Assembly (NCBI RefSeq): GCF_022539665.2
Contig: NC_081333.1
Location: 4,648,971-4,712,970, forward strand
Length of the DNA: 64,000 nucleotides
Reading direction: 5' to 3'
Origin: Daphnia carinata
Taxonomy: Eukaryota > Arthropoda > Branchiopoda > Diplostraca > Daphniidae
In this document: one piece after another, positions 1-14,062 of the stretch
Numbering within the stretch: the stretch's first letter is position 1
Layout: every line of letters starts with the position of its first letter
Made by a program: the position numbers and the translations under genes
Notes under the pieces: model-generated
What the model was told of the DNA's origin: nothing
The model's database searches: none
What the model saw: the letters and a program-made list of their open reading frames with translations, nothing else

Positions 1-1419
1 ACAAGACGAACATACTCTCTCGCTACATGTTTGCCCGTTAGAGTTTACTAGAACTGTTTACAATCCACCAAGAAATACTCGGTGCAAACTTCGGTATAGA
101 ATGGCCGTTAATCGACGGAGGGTGGAATTTTACTCATTGTGGTTGCTCGACGTTCCCATTGTTTTTTTTCCAAGTTGTTGTCAACAAGTCAGTTGTATGG
201 GAAAAAAACGAATTTCATGTTCGCACCCGCATGCAACGGGTTGTGCTGAAACAATAAAAACGTCTTCAAGAAATCAGAACTCTTTATTCAACTTTCAATG
301 TCTTTAAGAAACCAATTCTCTTCATGAACTCAAAAGGCGCGGATGACATAAATGACAGGTAAGAAAAGGGACTGCTTTGCGTTCGCTTACACACGTTGTC
401 TTATGGCATGTCTATAACATTTGTGGCATATCGATTTGTAAGGGTCATTTATAATAGCTTTATCGAGAAACGAAACCCATGCATAGTGACGAAGACGAAA
501 AGGGAACTTCACGTGAGCAGCCTAATATTTAAGTAATATCCGTATATTCTTAAGATGTGATGCTTTGTTTTGAAAATTTGAACTAGGCCTCTAGATTTTC
601 AGTATTCACTACTACAGAAGACAGTCGATTTTTAAATAGCTTACTCATCGCCCCAATAGCCAAAACCCGAAGCTAACTATTAATTATCAATTTACAATCG
701 CGCTAGCTATTAATGAGAGTATAGCGTTTTAACGAAATTTTTGGGGTATTAGACGCACAACTACGTAAAGCTCTTATTATTAAGTGCTTACAGAAATTCA
801 AACAAAAAAAAAAAATAATCAGCTAAATAAACCAATAAAAAATTGGGATAAAAATTGCGTGGTCCAATACTAATGATAGCACCCAGAACCGTAGGTCTGG
901 GTCCTCATAAATTAGAGCCAATCGCCGTAATTTCTATTAATTCCTCCTTTTTTTTCTTTTTATTGCGTTGCCGTTAGGCCACATGCTAGGTTGCATTATT
1001 TGCCATGGGAAAATCTGTGTCTACATATTACAGGTGCTACCAGAGTACGGGAGGGAATGTGTCAGGTGCATGAAAGTGAAAAAGAGAGCCAACCACCCGT
1101 CAGCGATCACACGTCACACCCATCGGCCTCGATGCGACACATCAAATTTGTCACGTCCTCCACCCCCCAAGTATAAACCCCTCCATCCTCTGTTTCTCGG
1201 CCTCTACCATGCCATACTTCTACCATCGTTCTCCCTTTGTTTATAAGAACTTTCGTCGCGAAAAAAAAATAAAATATATAATCCATCGACGGACGACAGA
1301 GTGCGTGTACAACAGCTCAGTACGATAGTGTGAAGCCCGGAACAGAAATGGACGGTAGGGCCATAGCAGAGGCCGTCACTTATAATTTGTATTGGTCATT
1401 AGCAACGCGTAGAGCTCTG

Positions 1420-1451
<32 letters not shown>

Positions 1452-3904
1452 TTCGGGTGACACAACTGTCTGGTGATAGAAGAACACGCATGTACTACAC
1501 TCGTGTCGTGCCCTTTGTTCAATTTTTACACATGCAATTGTTTATGTTTATCATAGGGAATATGGAAGAATAGCGTGTGTGCTTTGTCATTCTCTTCCCT
1601 TCTATTAACGACCGGTACACTATATACTAGGTCTATGTCGTATTTACCCCTTCCCGCTTTTACGTGTGTACAATTTATTGTTCATTGATGTACTGCCCTA
1701 TCGCTACGTAGCGCCGCTCTTCTGCTACCGGCGGACACCCGCCAACACTCATCACGCATTTATGATTTTTCTTAAGGCTAGCACACTATATACACTGACC
1801 GACTTTCCCAATCAGGCTTTAGATCCAATCTTTGGCGTTCGAAACAACGCATTTATAAAAACGGAACACGCAATACAACGCCACGTGTTAGAGTATAGGC
1901 CTATAGATTTGTGTGCTAATTCCTTGATTTATAATTTTTTTTTTGTTGACACACGATAGCACAGTCGTAAATTTTGTGATGGTAACTCATTAATCCGGAT
2001 ATTATGATCTGGAAAGATGGTTAATCGTGAGCTGTCAATCGGTGAATCTAGTAAACCCATTTACCATACAGATATTGCTTTAAAAGTACTACCAAAGGTT
2101 CTTATTGGTCCATTAAATGTGACTTAGCCTGCCATGATTGATGACGTCTAAGACAGTGCCGTAAATTGATCGATGGTTTATATCGCGGACAACTTGGGAA
2201 TAAGCAAATTTAAAATAAAAAAAAATTCCAGCACAGGTAATTCCGTTTGCATCTTTTGTTTTTACATAGCCTTACATACATCACTTTAAATTTTAATTAT
2301 TTACCTCTAACACAGCTGGATTAGAAGATGACAGCGCCTCTACTTGCTGCCGAAACATGTGCTTCCGCGAAATGAACAACTCAAGTACCTCGATATCTTG
2401 CTGATGTGAGTAAGCCTATAGTGTATAAAGTCTGTTGTGGTTAATCTGAATATTAAAGTTATATGCTGAAAAGCGCAACGGGACGCGCAGTTATTTCGTC
2501 GATGATGGAAATCGAAGAATGTGCCTTTTACCTCTAACCGGTAAGTTTTCCTTATGATGACGTATAAGTTTGAATTAATTCCGGCGGCGTGTAAGCAAAA
2601 GGCAAATACGCAGGTTATACAAATACGCATAACTTATCAAACGATCACACGGTAGGCTATACACAAACACACACAAAGTTTCGTTTACGGCTGTTGTCCT
2701 TTTTCTCTGTACAGCATCGGCTGATATAGACGCCATCTCCGTTTATTTTACCAACACAAACTCGTCACTAATAGTGCAGCCCATACATGGCATGCCGTTT
2801 GTATTCGAAGCGTCCGTTTTGAAACATTTACACATTCTCCTCAAATCATGAACATTTTGTTGGCGTCATTAAAAAGAAGCAGTTGCGCTAGTTGATGATT
2901 TGCGTTCCATTCGGCATCCACAACTGGATGCAAAAAAAACGCATTTCGCACGGGAACTAAATTGAACTAAAATCGTTTTGCAATGCAGCGTTCGAATAAT
3001 CGCTCGTTAAATACGGTTTTGAATGATCGTCAACTAGTGATAAAGGCCATTGTCAGAATGCTGCCCCCTCCCCCCCCCCCCTCACAAAAAAAAACAAACA
3101 AACGGGGTGATTCGATATTTTGAGTGTTGACGCTATAACTCCAGTTAAGCATAAAATCACGTTTCTGCAATGGGAGAGTCGACGTGCTTTTTACAAGTGG
3201 AGGACAGGCGGAACGGGAAGGGCAGACAGTCTGAACTGTTGACCATGTCAATACTCGGTTTGGAGCAAAGGGAAATTTGACAGGGAAAAAAGAAAAAAAA
3301 AGAGGAAAAAGGCGACCGAGAGTAAAAATAAAAATAAAAAAATCGTCAAAAATGAAAAGGCAACCCACGTCGTGTGTGAGTGGCGGCATCGACGCAAGGC
3401 GGAGTGGTGCGCGCGCACTGCGCGTTTAGCCCACGCTGGCCAAGGACCCCGAGTTCCGGCGCAGTCGTGTCTTCCACCCAATAAGGCAGAACCAAGATGG
3501 CGAGAAGCATCTAATGCAAGAGACAAAGGCTGCTCAAATATTGACACTCTGTGTCAAAGGAAAACCGAAAAAAGAAAAAAGGAAAAAAAACTCTTCACTC
3601 CCCCCTTCGTTTCACATATACCATTTATCATGTAGCCTGCACCCCACCCGATTCTTCTTTGCTTTTCTCCTTACTTTATCTCTTACTATTTCATAATACA
3701 ACCTCATCTTCTGAGATTCGTTTTCCATCATATTTGAGTTTAAACACGGCCGTATGAGTTGATGCCAGGATTCAATATACGTTTCTTATCAAGGTGATAC
3801 TACATTGAATGGCAGTTTCGTAGCTTCAAGGGAAAACGATATCTTAACTATAGTTTGTTTACGTGAAAATCGACACGCAGCCAAGTGAATTTCTTTTTAT
3901 TATT

Positions 3905-3989
<85 letters not shown>

Positions 3990-5871
3990 GAAGGACCAGA
4001 GCTTATTTGCATATTAGATATTAAAGCCAACAATATTCTCGATTAAGATATGTACCTTCTCTATAATATGTCGCAGTCGTAGACTATAGCATATTAGCAA
4101 ATGTATTTTGTTATCGCCTTCAAGTTTGCATAACTGTAAATAGTTGCAGTTCAAATTTAACTAGCACCAACCAAGTTTCCTTTTTTTTTCTCTCTCTCTC
4201 TTTTTTTTTAGGCTAACTAAACAAAGTTAATAAACAAAAAAAAAAAAAGAAAAGAAAAAAAAAGTCCATTTTTGAGTGCTAAGATAGTGGGGATTGTTGA
4301 TTCCTGAACCAACATTTCCCGCGCCTTTTGAGTGTTCTTTTGACATGGTAGGGATGGGCCTTTTCCACGAGGGAGGAGGGCCTGCATTGGCTGTGAAACA
4401 TAGAGGGAAAAATTTGTGCAAGATCAGCAGTTTCGGCAGTTTGGGTGGTCTTCGACTTTCGGTGTTGACACTTGAATCAGCCGTCTTGTTGTTTAAGCAG
4501 AATGGACTGCACAGGTACATTTCCCCCTTCCCATGCGACGAAGCCCGTCACGTGAGTGGTCAAAAAACGGCAAAAAAAAAAAGAATAAGTAAAAAATAAA
4601 AATTCAAACGAAACACAAAACCAAAAGTTGTCCCATCAAATCCGAGTGAAAGGTGGTTGAACAAAACTTTTATCATCCATTCCGTACACCCACTTTTCTT
4701 GTGTTGAAATATAGCTGTTTGTATACAGCACAAAAACATCTTCAATCATCACTGAACATTGGACGAAGTGCCCTTATAAATGAAGTGTGGTTGTTATATA
4801 AGCTATTTTCTTAAAACAATCGATAAAAACTAAAAATTTTAAAAAATCATAGTCTATACTGCGTGCAGAATTCGAACTATGAATGTGTTTATACGTTAAT
4901 TATGCTACGAGACAAGTGTTCAAACAGGTAAATCTATCCTGCTAAAACATGGAGATACTAGATACGTGTTAGGACGTCTTTTATGGATGTTCAATTGATA
5001 TTGATATCCGTTTCCTCGTAATTCCCCTGCCGACCTTTTATTTTAGACGATAACATCAAGTTAATAAACCGTGACGGATGACATGGCGAAAATCATGGGT
5101 CATAATACGAAAGAATATTTATCCTATCATATTTAGTCTGCCCGTATCGTGTAGGGAAATCTTTTCACGATTACGATGTAATATTGAGTAAGCTTACCAA
5201 AAACTAGATTGGCACGAAATATCTGCATAGAGCTCGGAGGACAGGTTATCAAGAGTTTTTTTATTGTTTTTTTTCTCACAAGGATAAGCCGTTGCTGTGT
5301 TTTCCTTACGCGGGTTCCAAAAATGGAACATGGAGCTCTGAGGTTGAACGTCTTATCTCATCCCAGCAGCCATCTCTGCCCGTTTCTGCATATTTAAGTC
5401 TAGATATTAAATGCACACAGGGCGCATCCATTCATAATACTCTTTAAAAAAAAAAAAAACGGGGAAAATGAAATACACTTTGTATAAAAACGGGAAAATT
5501 TTAAGCCACTGACGTTGAACGCATGCTCGTAACAAGCATTCGCGTCATAAGTTGACATTTTTTACTGTGCATATTTTTGTTCTTGTTGTTGGTTCAGAGA
5601 GGAGGGGTAGTACTAAGCAATACTTTGCATGTGGCAGCATGGCACTTGGACGCTTTTATGATACTAGTTGTCATCCGCCTGTCATTTGGTTGTCCGTCGG
5701 TGTCACGTGACCCACACACGTTCATGCCACCCTCCAAACTCGACAAAAAAGAACGACGTGTATCGCATCGTTCCACCCTGTATACCACTCGCTCTTTTTA
5801 TTCACGGAACAAAGGACCCCTTACAAAAATAGGGTAAAAAAAAAAAATAATAATAAAAAAAGAAAAAAGAG
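1..5871. other. AT-rich spacer without a supported gene
   Basis: I find no open frame here with recognisable protein similarity. The open stretches that exist are short, run through homopolymers and lack flanking splice sites. The region holds an A29 run at 1420-1448, a TATAAA at 1172-1177 without an initiator at the right distance, the T62-G22 tract at 3907-3990, and a GC-rich block at about 3370-3505 with a YY1-like AAGATGGCG at 3494-3502. It may contain regulatory sequence or a non-coding 5' exon of a gene outside the window. Confidence 0.5.
3907..3990. repeat. Compound homopolymer T62-G22
   Basis: An uninterrupted run of 62 T is followed directly by 22 G. A homopolymer junction this long is length-unstable and also prone to sequencing or assembly error. 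On the plus strand the G run could fold into a quadruplex. Confidence 0.9.
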
Positions 5872-5910
5872 TTTATAACCGCCCCCACTCACCGCAGCTC
5901 TACTGTCAGT
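5872..5910 (+). promoter_or_regulatory. Candidate core promoter (TATA box plus initiator)
   Basis: TTTATAA at 5872-5878 is followed by TCAGT at 5906-5910, placing the initiator A at 5908, about 30-34 bases after the TATA element. That matches the arthropod TATA and TCAGT initiator arrangement. No recognisable coding exon follows on the plus strand before the antisense gene ends at 6744. It could therefore drive a non-coding RNA, or be a chance match. Confidence 0.3.
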
Positions 5911-6743
5911 CTACCACCAAACGAGCTGCGGCACCTGCTAATAGTGTGATTCCAATGTGTAATATTTTGAGGCCAAACAATTTACAGAATCTATCAGACG
6001 GGATTATCGATTTCGTCATAATTCATGTAAAAAGACTACAACGGTTGAAGACGATGCGAAAGGGCAGGTGAAGGCACCGTGTCAAAAGTAATTCTAACAT
6101 GATCAATTCAATTTTACCGCCCATCAGTCCTATTAGGTAAGAAGGGCGGGAGAACAAAATAGAATACAAGAGAAATAGGGCACATGTGAAAAAAAAGAAG
6201 AGCCAGGCACGTAGAATTCACTGGCAAATGGCGACGGACGGTTAACTTTTTTTTTTTTTTTTAGATTGACACTTCATCGAAGAAACATGGGCTACAATCG
6301 TTCTACATAAATGGCATTCGATTCGCGTCGCAAAACAGTATCTATTGTTGAAAGTGGAGAAGTAAAAAATGATGTACGCACTCGAGGACTAGTAAATGAA
6401 TGTGTGCAAACTAGACCAGCTTAGCAGGTATCCTTGCTGATAATGACATGCGGAAGAGCCTTTTCAACTCGCATTCAATAAGAAAAATACGCAATGGAAT
6501 TGCAATGGCAGATCAACTCTAAAAGGGTTTTTTCCTTGGTTATCGTGAATCTTGACGGGTTCTATGAAACAGCTATCACTTACAAAAAAAAAAGAAATCC
6601 TAAGCTAATAACCTGGCGATTAAACAAGGTGCATTGTTCAAAAATTAGATTCGCCCTTTTCAAAGTCTCTTACGGTGTGGTAGGGCGAAACGTGTGGCGT
6701 TGAGCTATTTGATTTGGATTGATGCAAACGCTAGTTTGGGAAG

Positions 6744-9700
6744 TTATAGCTGAGTAATGGGTCCGACGACTTGGAGATAAGAAGGCAAGGAAGCGGGACC
6801 TTCCATTGACAATTGGCTTGCTCTACCGGAGTTGGAGTAAGTGCCGTATTCATTGGGCGTGGTGGAACAACTCGTCGCCAACGGTATGTTACTTTCAGTC
6901 GGCGAAGGCGGCACAGCTGAGCAATTGGATGAGCTCGTATTGTGGATCGTAGTCTGCATTTCCAATTTTTTCCTCAGAACCGAGACTAGTCGTTCCAACC
7001 TGTTCAATCAAAACAAGAAAATAACATTCATTTGTTTCTTTCCGTCTTCACGTCGAATCCTCAGCGGCACAGACGATGCAATTTTTAACAATCGAAACTA
7101 ACTAAAAAAAAAAAAATCAATTATTCCCCCCGTTCATCCGAATCTCGTTTGGGAATTACATAGATAACGAGATGATCGACGAAAACTACAACAGCAATTC
7201 TAACCAGCAGTATAGCCTAGCCCCATTGTCGCCCCGCTTGAACTCATCCGGACTTCAAAGTGTATTGACTCATTGAAAAAGCAATGAAACTTTTTCGACA
7301 ATTCTTTTCGTTAGCAACCAGAAGAAAGAAATGTAGCTTCACGCCATATCGATCGGACGAATTGGAGAATCTAGCAGCGCACAAAATGAGAAAAAAAAAA
7401 AAAAAAGAAAAGGGAAAGAAAGAGAAGGCTCGTCCAGGAGAGAAGGGTAGAACTTTATTGAACTCGTGCGCGCTCTCTTCCTCTACCGAAATCCCCTCGA
7501 GCGAGTAAACCGCCCGTAAGCATTGACAAAACAGAAAAAAGACTACTTGCTGCCTTCTATTATAAACCGACAGCGTTCTGTTCCTCGTCCTATCCTACCC
7601 TCTATTCCAGTTCCAGCAGCTCCCTCTGCTGTTTGAACAAGACGCAATATCAGTCGGAACTCACTTTCATTACAGCGTGACAAACTAGTTTCCCCTTGTC
7701 AAAGGCCACCACCCACTTACTGTTTAGAATCCCTCTCTATCTCTCTGCCTTCCACCCGCCCCGTTGCTTTTCCCTACACTTCAACGCTGCACTCAATCAA
7801 GCCTACAAGAAGCGATCGACTTCAAAATCCTCATTTGAAAGACGGCGAAAAACAAAAAATCTAAAGGAAAACCATTTCAAAATAGTTTTTAAATTGAAAT
7901 AAAAAACACGTAAATAAAATAAATAAAAATATACCTATTTAATAACAAAAGAGAAAATGAAAAGAAAGGGAGATAAAAACACGTGCGTAGACATGTCAAT
8001 TAACTACAATTAGGCTAAATAACCAACGAATCATGTTTAGGTGAAAACCAAACACAAAGAAAAACTTTACATCTGAAATGAACTGATTTCTACCTTGGCC
8101 AAATTGAACAACGCGAAAAAGGCTTAGCTTTTCTTCCTTTCAATTTGTGTTAAGTCGGTACGTTACTGGAGCTGATTGTCATCCCCACGGCCGTACAATA
8201 ATACATACCGGTATAAGTTGCACAACGAATTGCTTAATAATATCACGACTATCAATTATATCTAAACGACGTATGTAAAACTTACTTGATGACACGGTCT
8301 TCCGAAAGACGTCGAGTGCCAATCGAATCCTGAAGCTGGTGTTCCAGTTGGCGTCGGTCGCGTTCCACTGTCGCCAATTGGATTTCTATGTCCCGCTTCA
8401 GTGTAGGCCCGACCATAGATGTCGTGTTCGGAATCAAGACGTTGCTGTTGGGCAGGTATGTCCGCCCTTCGGGAAGCTGTCGGCTGGTTGGATGGTGTAG
8501 ATGCGCTAAACCTGAATTTATCAAACCAGTTCCACCTTCAGAGTGGGTTTGTCCAATTCCGAACGAAACGTAAGAAACAAAAAATGAACGTTAATATTTT
8601 AAAGGAACTTTGGATGGACGCAAGTGATAATGGCGGTAAGAAAACGAAACCCAGATACATGAAAGAGCGACATTTCATGACACAAATGAAGGAAAAGAAG
8701 CACAATTAACTTTTTGTACCATAGTGTTTGGAACTGGCAATATCAAGGTCTTCAAGCGATGGGGGATCCGACGTAGAAGGTGAAGTCATTGCAAACGAAT
8801 GATTCCGGGATACTTTGTTGAATGTAAGTAAATCACCCATACACCGACTGCAAAACAAAGCCCATAAATAAAGAAGCATACACTGCGTGTTAACATCGCT
8901 GTACAAACACCCAAGGCGCTAATCAGAGGAATGCATGGCACATATTAAAGTTTAAACGCGAGTGGAAAGTAATTCATTAATTCAAGGTAAAAACCCCCAT
9001 TTAACTCTGGATAATTATTCCCCACTGCTTACAAATAGACGTAACGTTTCATTTGTAAATAAAGCGATCCCGACTATATTAATATTAAAGCGCTTTGGGA
9101 CCGAAAGATTTAAAAAGGTTTACTTATGGGGGTTTACTGGGCCGGTTTAAAAAAAAAAGGAGGTGAATCCCTCGCATCTTGAAAATGCTGGACATTCCAA
9201 ACATTCATAATACCCTAATTGTAAGACACAATTAATGCGAGAGATAGCCATTTAGCTGTCATCGAAACAACATATTTCATACGTAGCTGTTCCATTTAAA
9301 AGAAAGAAAGTGAAAGCGAAACAAAATATTAGCTTCTGGATAATTTTAGGCCGAGTTCCCCGAAAAACTTAAATACCGTACCAGACACTAGAATAATTTA
9401 CGACATGGCTATTTCTTGATCTTATGCGAACAGCACCCAATTAAGCACACAAAGCGTTTTTGTTTTTAAAAGTTCGTTCCCGATATTTCCATTGCTCCCC
9501 CCCCCCTAAAACACAATTCAAGAATTTGATTAAAGAAGAAACATGAACTGGACAATTGATAACAAAACCTTAGCCTTTAAGAACTATATCACATGAGGCA
9601 ATCACTCCTGCGTCTTAGTCTATAGTAATTCCATATTTATAGAAAAATAAGCGGCTTCCGAAGCCCGAAGTGCAGGGAATGCACAAATGAAATCCATTGC

Positions 9701-12700
9701 TTTCTATGTCAAAATAATTATAGTAATCTCGCAAAACAAAGAAGTAATAAACAACATGGGAGAAATAGGACAAACAACTATTATTTTGCCTATCCGCAGA
9801 TGTCTATACAGTTCATATTACTCCGAAAACCGAAAAACCTTGGTCAGCCCAACGAAGTAAAGTATACCGAAAGATCAAACATTGGACACGATTCGAAATT
9901 TATCGATTTCACGGACTGACCTGGTGTTCATGGGGGAGCGTTGCTCTGTGCTTTGTGGGCCATACGGCCCTTCCGGTGCCACGTTGTTCCACTGAATAAA
10001 TAAAAACAAAAATTAATGAATAAACAAAAAACAAAAAAAACTGTACACTACAAAATAATGAGAAAAAATTGTTGTGGCAAGCACTCGGGACTGCCAAACC
10101 ATTATTCATATTTATCTTGTCGCGAGCTATGATAACGTAAATTGGGGAGGATCCATTTAAACGCTATGTTTCTCTATTCCGACAGTGTTTCGTCTTGTAA
10201 AACTATGAAACCACAATTCATAAAGATTATTACATACAATCTTCTACTTTTTAAAAGGACGATGCTTTCATTTTATCCTTGCGTCACTGTGCTACGGGCA
10301 AGTCTCACGATTTCTTGCAAAAGAATAAGTTATTAATATTAGGCATCACATGGCACTGACTGTCGGTGGGAAAATCTTCCTTTTCCATGGGATGCCGAAC
10401 AAACAACCGAGAAAGAGAAACCCAGCAGCTAATGGAAACGGGCCCGAAATCAAAAACGCTTACCACTGCCCCACATCATAACCAGGCCTCATACTTTCTT
10501 GCCACATTCACCCCGATTATTGCGACAGGCGCGTCTGTTTCCACGTTCACCTTCTGGCGACGGGCGGAAAGCTTTCCCTGCTCCGAATTTCGTAATTAGT
10601 TTAGACAAAAACTGATGAACTCCCCTTTAACTGGAAATAGTGAATAGTGTGCCACCTATAAAGCAAAACATGAACTGTTCATCCACCATTCCGCTTTTGA
10701 ACAGATTCAAACATTAACTAACGAAACTCCATTAGCATTTGCATGTGATTTCTCAGAAAGTAAATTTTTCTTTGCGTTAGCATAAATAAAAATCGACCTA
10801 GATGAGGGAACACTTAAAGCCCTTTCTCTCCTCCCCCAACCAGAAAACGGAAAACAAACTAGGACGACGACCGGTGCGGAAATCCGATACGCCAGAACAC
10901 TGCCCTGGATATTAAAAATAAAAAAGGAAGGGGGGGGGGGGAGATTGAGCAAAGAGAGTGCTAATATTGACAATGCTCAACAAGAAAGGTCAACCTCCCT
11001 TCCCGATGGACAACCGGGAGACGCAAACAGACTCTCACATTCACAACGCATACATTGGGTTGAAACTTGAACTTGCGTACACACATCTCCAACCGTAGGT
11101 GGAATGAAGTACAGCGTTATTTTTGTGCAAGATCCTAGTTTAACCTTATAATTATGGTTAATTTCTGCTAAAAACATTTGTCTTTAGCCGATTGCTTACG
11201 CTATGCGCGATCACAGCTTAAATGTTAATAGTTAGGCGTGGATAGTTGACACTTAAAGCCTACCGCAGTAACTGAATAATGACCTCTCCGTAACATTCGC
11301 AACGAAATTTACATTACAATCTAACAGCCTAACTGTAATATGCTAACCACAACGAAAAACACAGCAAAATGCCCTTAAACGAAGGTAAAAGAATATTGCC
11401 ATCTAATTTTTAATGTTCTCATGAAATGCAACGAGGATAGAAATCTGAATATGAGGGCTCAATGGCTGTCATTGACATAGCGAACTCTTTTAGCCTTAAT
11501 CATCAACCACACCTTAATAAATTTAAACGCTCTTTTAATCACTTAAAACGATTACCACCTATACATCGGGAAATTGCTAATAATTACCTGAGCATTCCGA
11601 AGCCGCTGGATTTTCTTTTCAGTTGTTTGCAATCTGGAAATCAACGCTTCTCGTTCTCTCAGCAACGAATCCTCAGGGTCGTCGGAATCGAACTAAATAA
11701 TTTGGTGGAAAAGAAAGCGTTTTAGAAAAAGATTGACTTCAGCTCTACTCTAGGTTTTCCACCTTATACAATCTATGCGATTTCATGTAAAACGAAAGTT
11801 TTTGCATGAACAATGCCAATTTCTTTAAAATAACGAATTATAATATGAAGAACTCAACGTATTAAACATGCGATGAATTCAATGGATTTCATATGTGTGA
11901 CTAATATTTTAGGTCATGATGGGAAAGTAATAGATGTTAAGTAAGCTGGAAGAAAAATGATTTGAGATAGTATTCCATTTGAACCTTAAGTTTTTATCAC
12001 TAGCTAAGCTGACTTGGTATGATTCACCAATGCAAGCATTTTTAATAGAAGATACGTTGAAAAATGAATGTATATACAGGCATTTACTTTGTTTGATGCA
12101 AAACTGCTTCTCCTTCCACATGACTCTCCTGATTTACTCCAATTGGAAAGTACATCACTTCTGATGTGATGAGCTTCATACAGCTTCCTTACAAGTGCTA
12201 TGAAAAAAGAATGACATGACATGCAGCACAATGATGGAGCCAGTGAATTCTACCTGCCATAGAACCTGGCTGATGTTCATTGCTGTGTTGTTGGGTTAAA
12301 TGGAGTTTCATGTTTGCCTTATGGAGCTCCAGACAAAGTTGCCTATTAAAGTCACGGGCAGTTTTTAGCTCTTGAAGCAAATTGTTCAACATCCTATCTT
12401 TACTTGCTTCATCTAGATTTTGAAAGTTGAAAAGCAAACAGATGGCTAACAGTTATGAATTTGCTTATTTTTTTGTGGGTTTTTTACCAATGCGTTGATT
12501 TTCAGAATGGTTCCATTTTTCTTCAAAGGGCACATACACTTTACTCTTGTGGGAGTGGAAGGGTTTTCCATCATTATCAGTATCACATATTCTTGGCCCA
12601 GGGTCACTGAATCTTCGTGAAGGCTTTGTGTTTCCAAATACTGACGTGATGTCTTTGTTAACCTTAGGCTTGGGTGGAAGACTCCCAAAATTTTCCACAG

Positions 12701-12875
12701 GAAACCACTGGGCGTTAAGCTGTGGAGTCACGAAATGAAGTGGAATAGGGAATGCAAGCTGTTGGGCAGGATGTTGCCAAGGCATAGCCATTCCGTAAGA
12801 CCAAACTGCAGGATTAGATGAAAACCCTGTTCGGTGTTCTGGAACCAATCTATAGCCATCAGTGGAGGGAAGCAT
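6744..12875 (-). CDS. Unrecognised coiled-coil protein, eight exons, 480 residues
   Basis: Reading on the minus strand, exons are 12875-12488, 12412-12254, 12197-12088, 11692-11588, 9991-9921, 8847-8720, 8511-8286 and 6999-6744 (stop). All introns are GT-AG and the phases sum to 481 codons with stop. The ATG at 12875 is preceded by an in-frame TGA, which supports this start. The first 130 residues are aromatic- and proline-rich without a known domain. Three charged heptad-like segments follow, at about residues 131-165, 220-254 and 360-415 (for example RDRRQLEHQLQ and LERLVSVLRKK). The C-terminal 70 residues are Ser/Thr-rich and end in PITQL. The shape suggests a cytoskeletal or centrosomal scaffold, but I do not recognise the family. 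One intron is only 56 bases (12253-12198). Reading through the donor at 8720 gives an alternative early stop within a few codons. Confidence 0.72.
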
Positions 12876-14062
12876 GGCCTTATTACCAGCGATAATCAGA
12901 ATAGTTCAAGGCCCTATCCAATTAGTTTCCTCAAACTGGATCCAGATGAAACTGAAACAGCTACCCAAATGTAGGAAAGAGCACCCGAGGTTGTTGACAT
13001 TCGATAAACGAACCTATTACGACATGTCATGCAATAGCTTGAACTGCTAAAATTGATGGGGAACAATGTTTACTTTTACGTTGAAAGCTCACAAATTAAT
13101 AAGAAGGTTTAAAAAAATGCGTTACGTACGAAATGCTGCATTATTCTTCTTTAAAAAGGCCCTAACTTTACTAATCTGTTCAGTAACTTATCGCCGCTTT
13201 ATTTACAACTATACTCGACAAGTCTTATATCATAGTACGTCAAATATCAACTATCGAAGTTTCTTGCAGTAATACTAGTAGAATAGAAATCCAACGCATA
13301 GAAATTACTACTAGTTTAACCCAATAGATGGCGTCTTAGCTATAGAGAAAACCAGTATAGCCTTAGTTGGCGCGCCAGTGTTTTGCGCATTGTTCTGCCG
13401 AATAAGGAAAAGGTTTCTTCGAATAAGAATAAGAATAACATACTGCAATGTAACAATGACATAATAACGAAATGAACGGAAATTTTAAGAATGAAGAGTA
13501 AAAATAATGAATAAAAATTCATATTATAAGAATTGAGAATATTAATAAATTTATTTATATTTTTATTTCGAATAAGTTTGGTATAAATTTTCGAATAAAA
13601 TGACTAATCTTGGTTTTAAAAAGTTTACGATTGTTTTTTTCAAAGACAACAAACAATATATGAGGCCTCATTGTATTTCTCAACAAGATAAACTGAATCC
13701 GACGAGTTATACAAATACAAATGAGGCTTCCCACTGACTAGTGCCCCAGAATCTTTTCCCGTCGTATACGAAACTTTTCGCCATCTTGAAGGCAACGTCA
13801 ACACAGGACCCATATCAACCGTAAGGCAATACATTAATTTTAAATTAAAGTTAACTGTTAGGATAGTGTAATGTCTGATAAATAATTCTATCCTTCTTAA
13901 AAAATATGAATATGGGAGATACTAGTTATCTTAGGAATAGTAGAAATTGGCATAAATAGGACTCCGTTACCACCCCTGATGTGTTATCAACAAGAAAGCT
14001 TGATATTAGAGGATTTTTTATGCCAATTGATTACGTATAGTAGGTAAAACGTTAAATAAATT
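12876..14062. other. Spacer between coiled-coil gene and retroelement remnant
   Basis: No supported exon is visible. The first few hundred bases presumably hold the minus-strand promoter and 5' untranslated region of the coiled-coil gene. From about 13.4 kb the sequence becomes strongly AT-rich. I could not identify a long terminal repeat bordering the retroelement remnant that starts near 14.06 kb. Confidence 0.45.

Noticed and set aside
3514-3757. Overlapping Lys-, Phe- and Ser-rich open frames
   Set aside because: They are generated by A- and T-rich low-complexity sequence in several frames at once, with no protein similarity.
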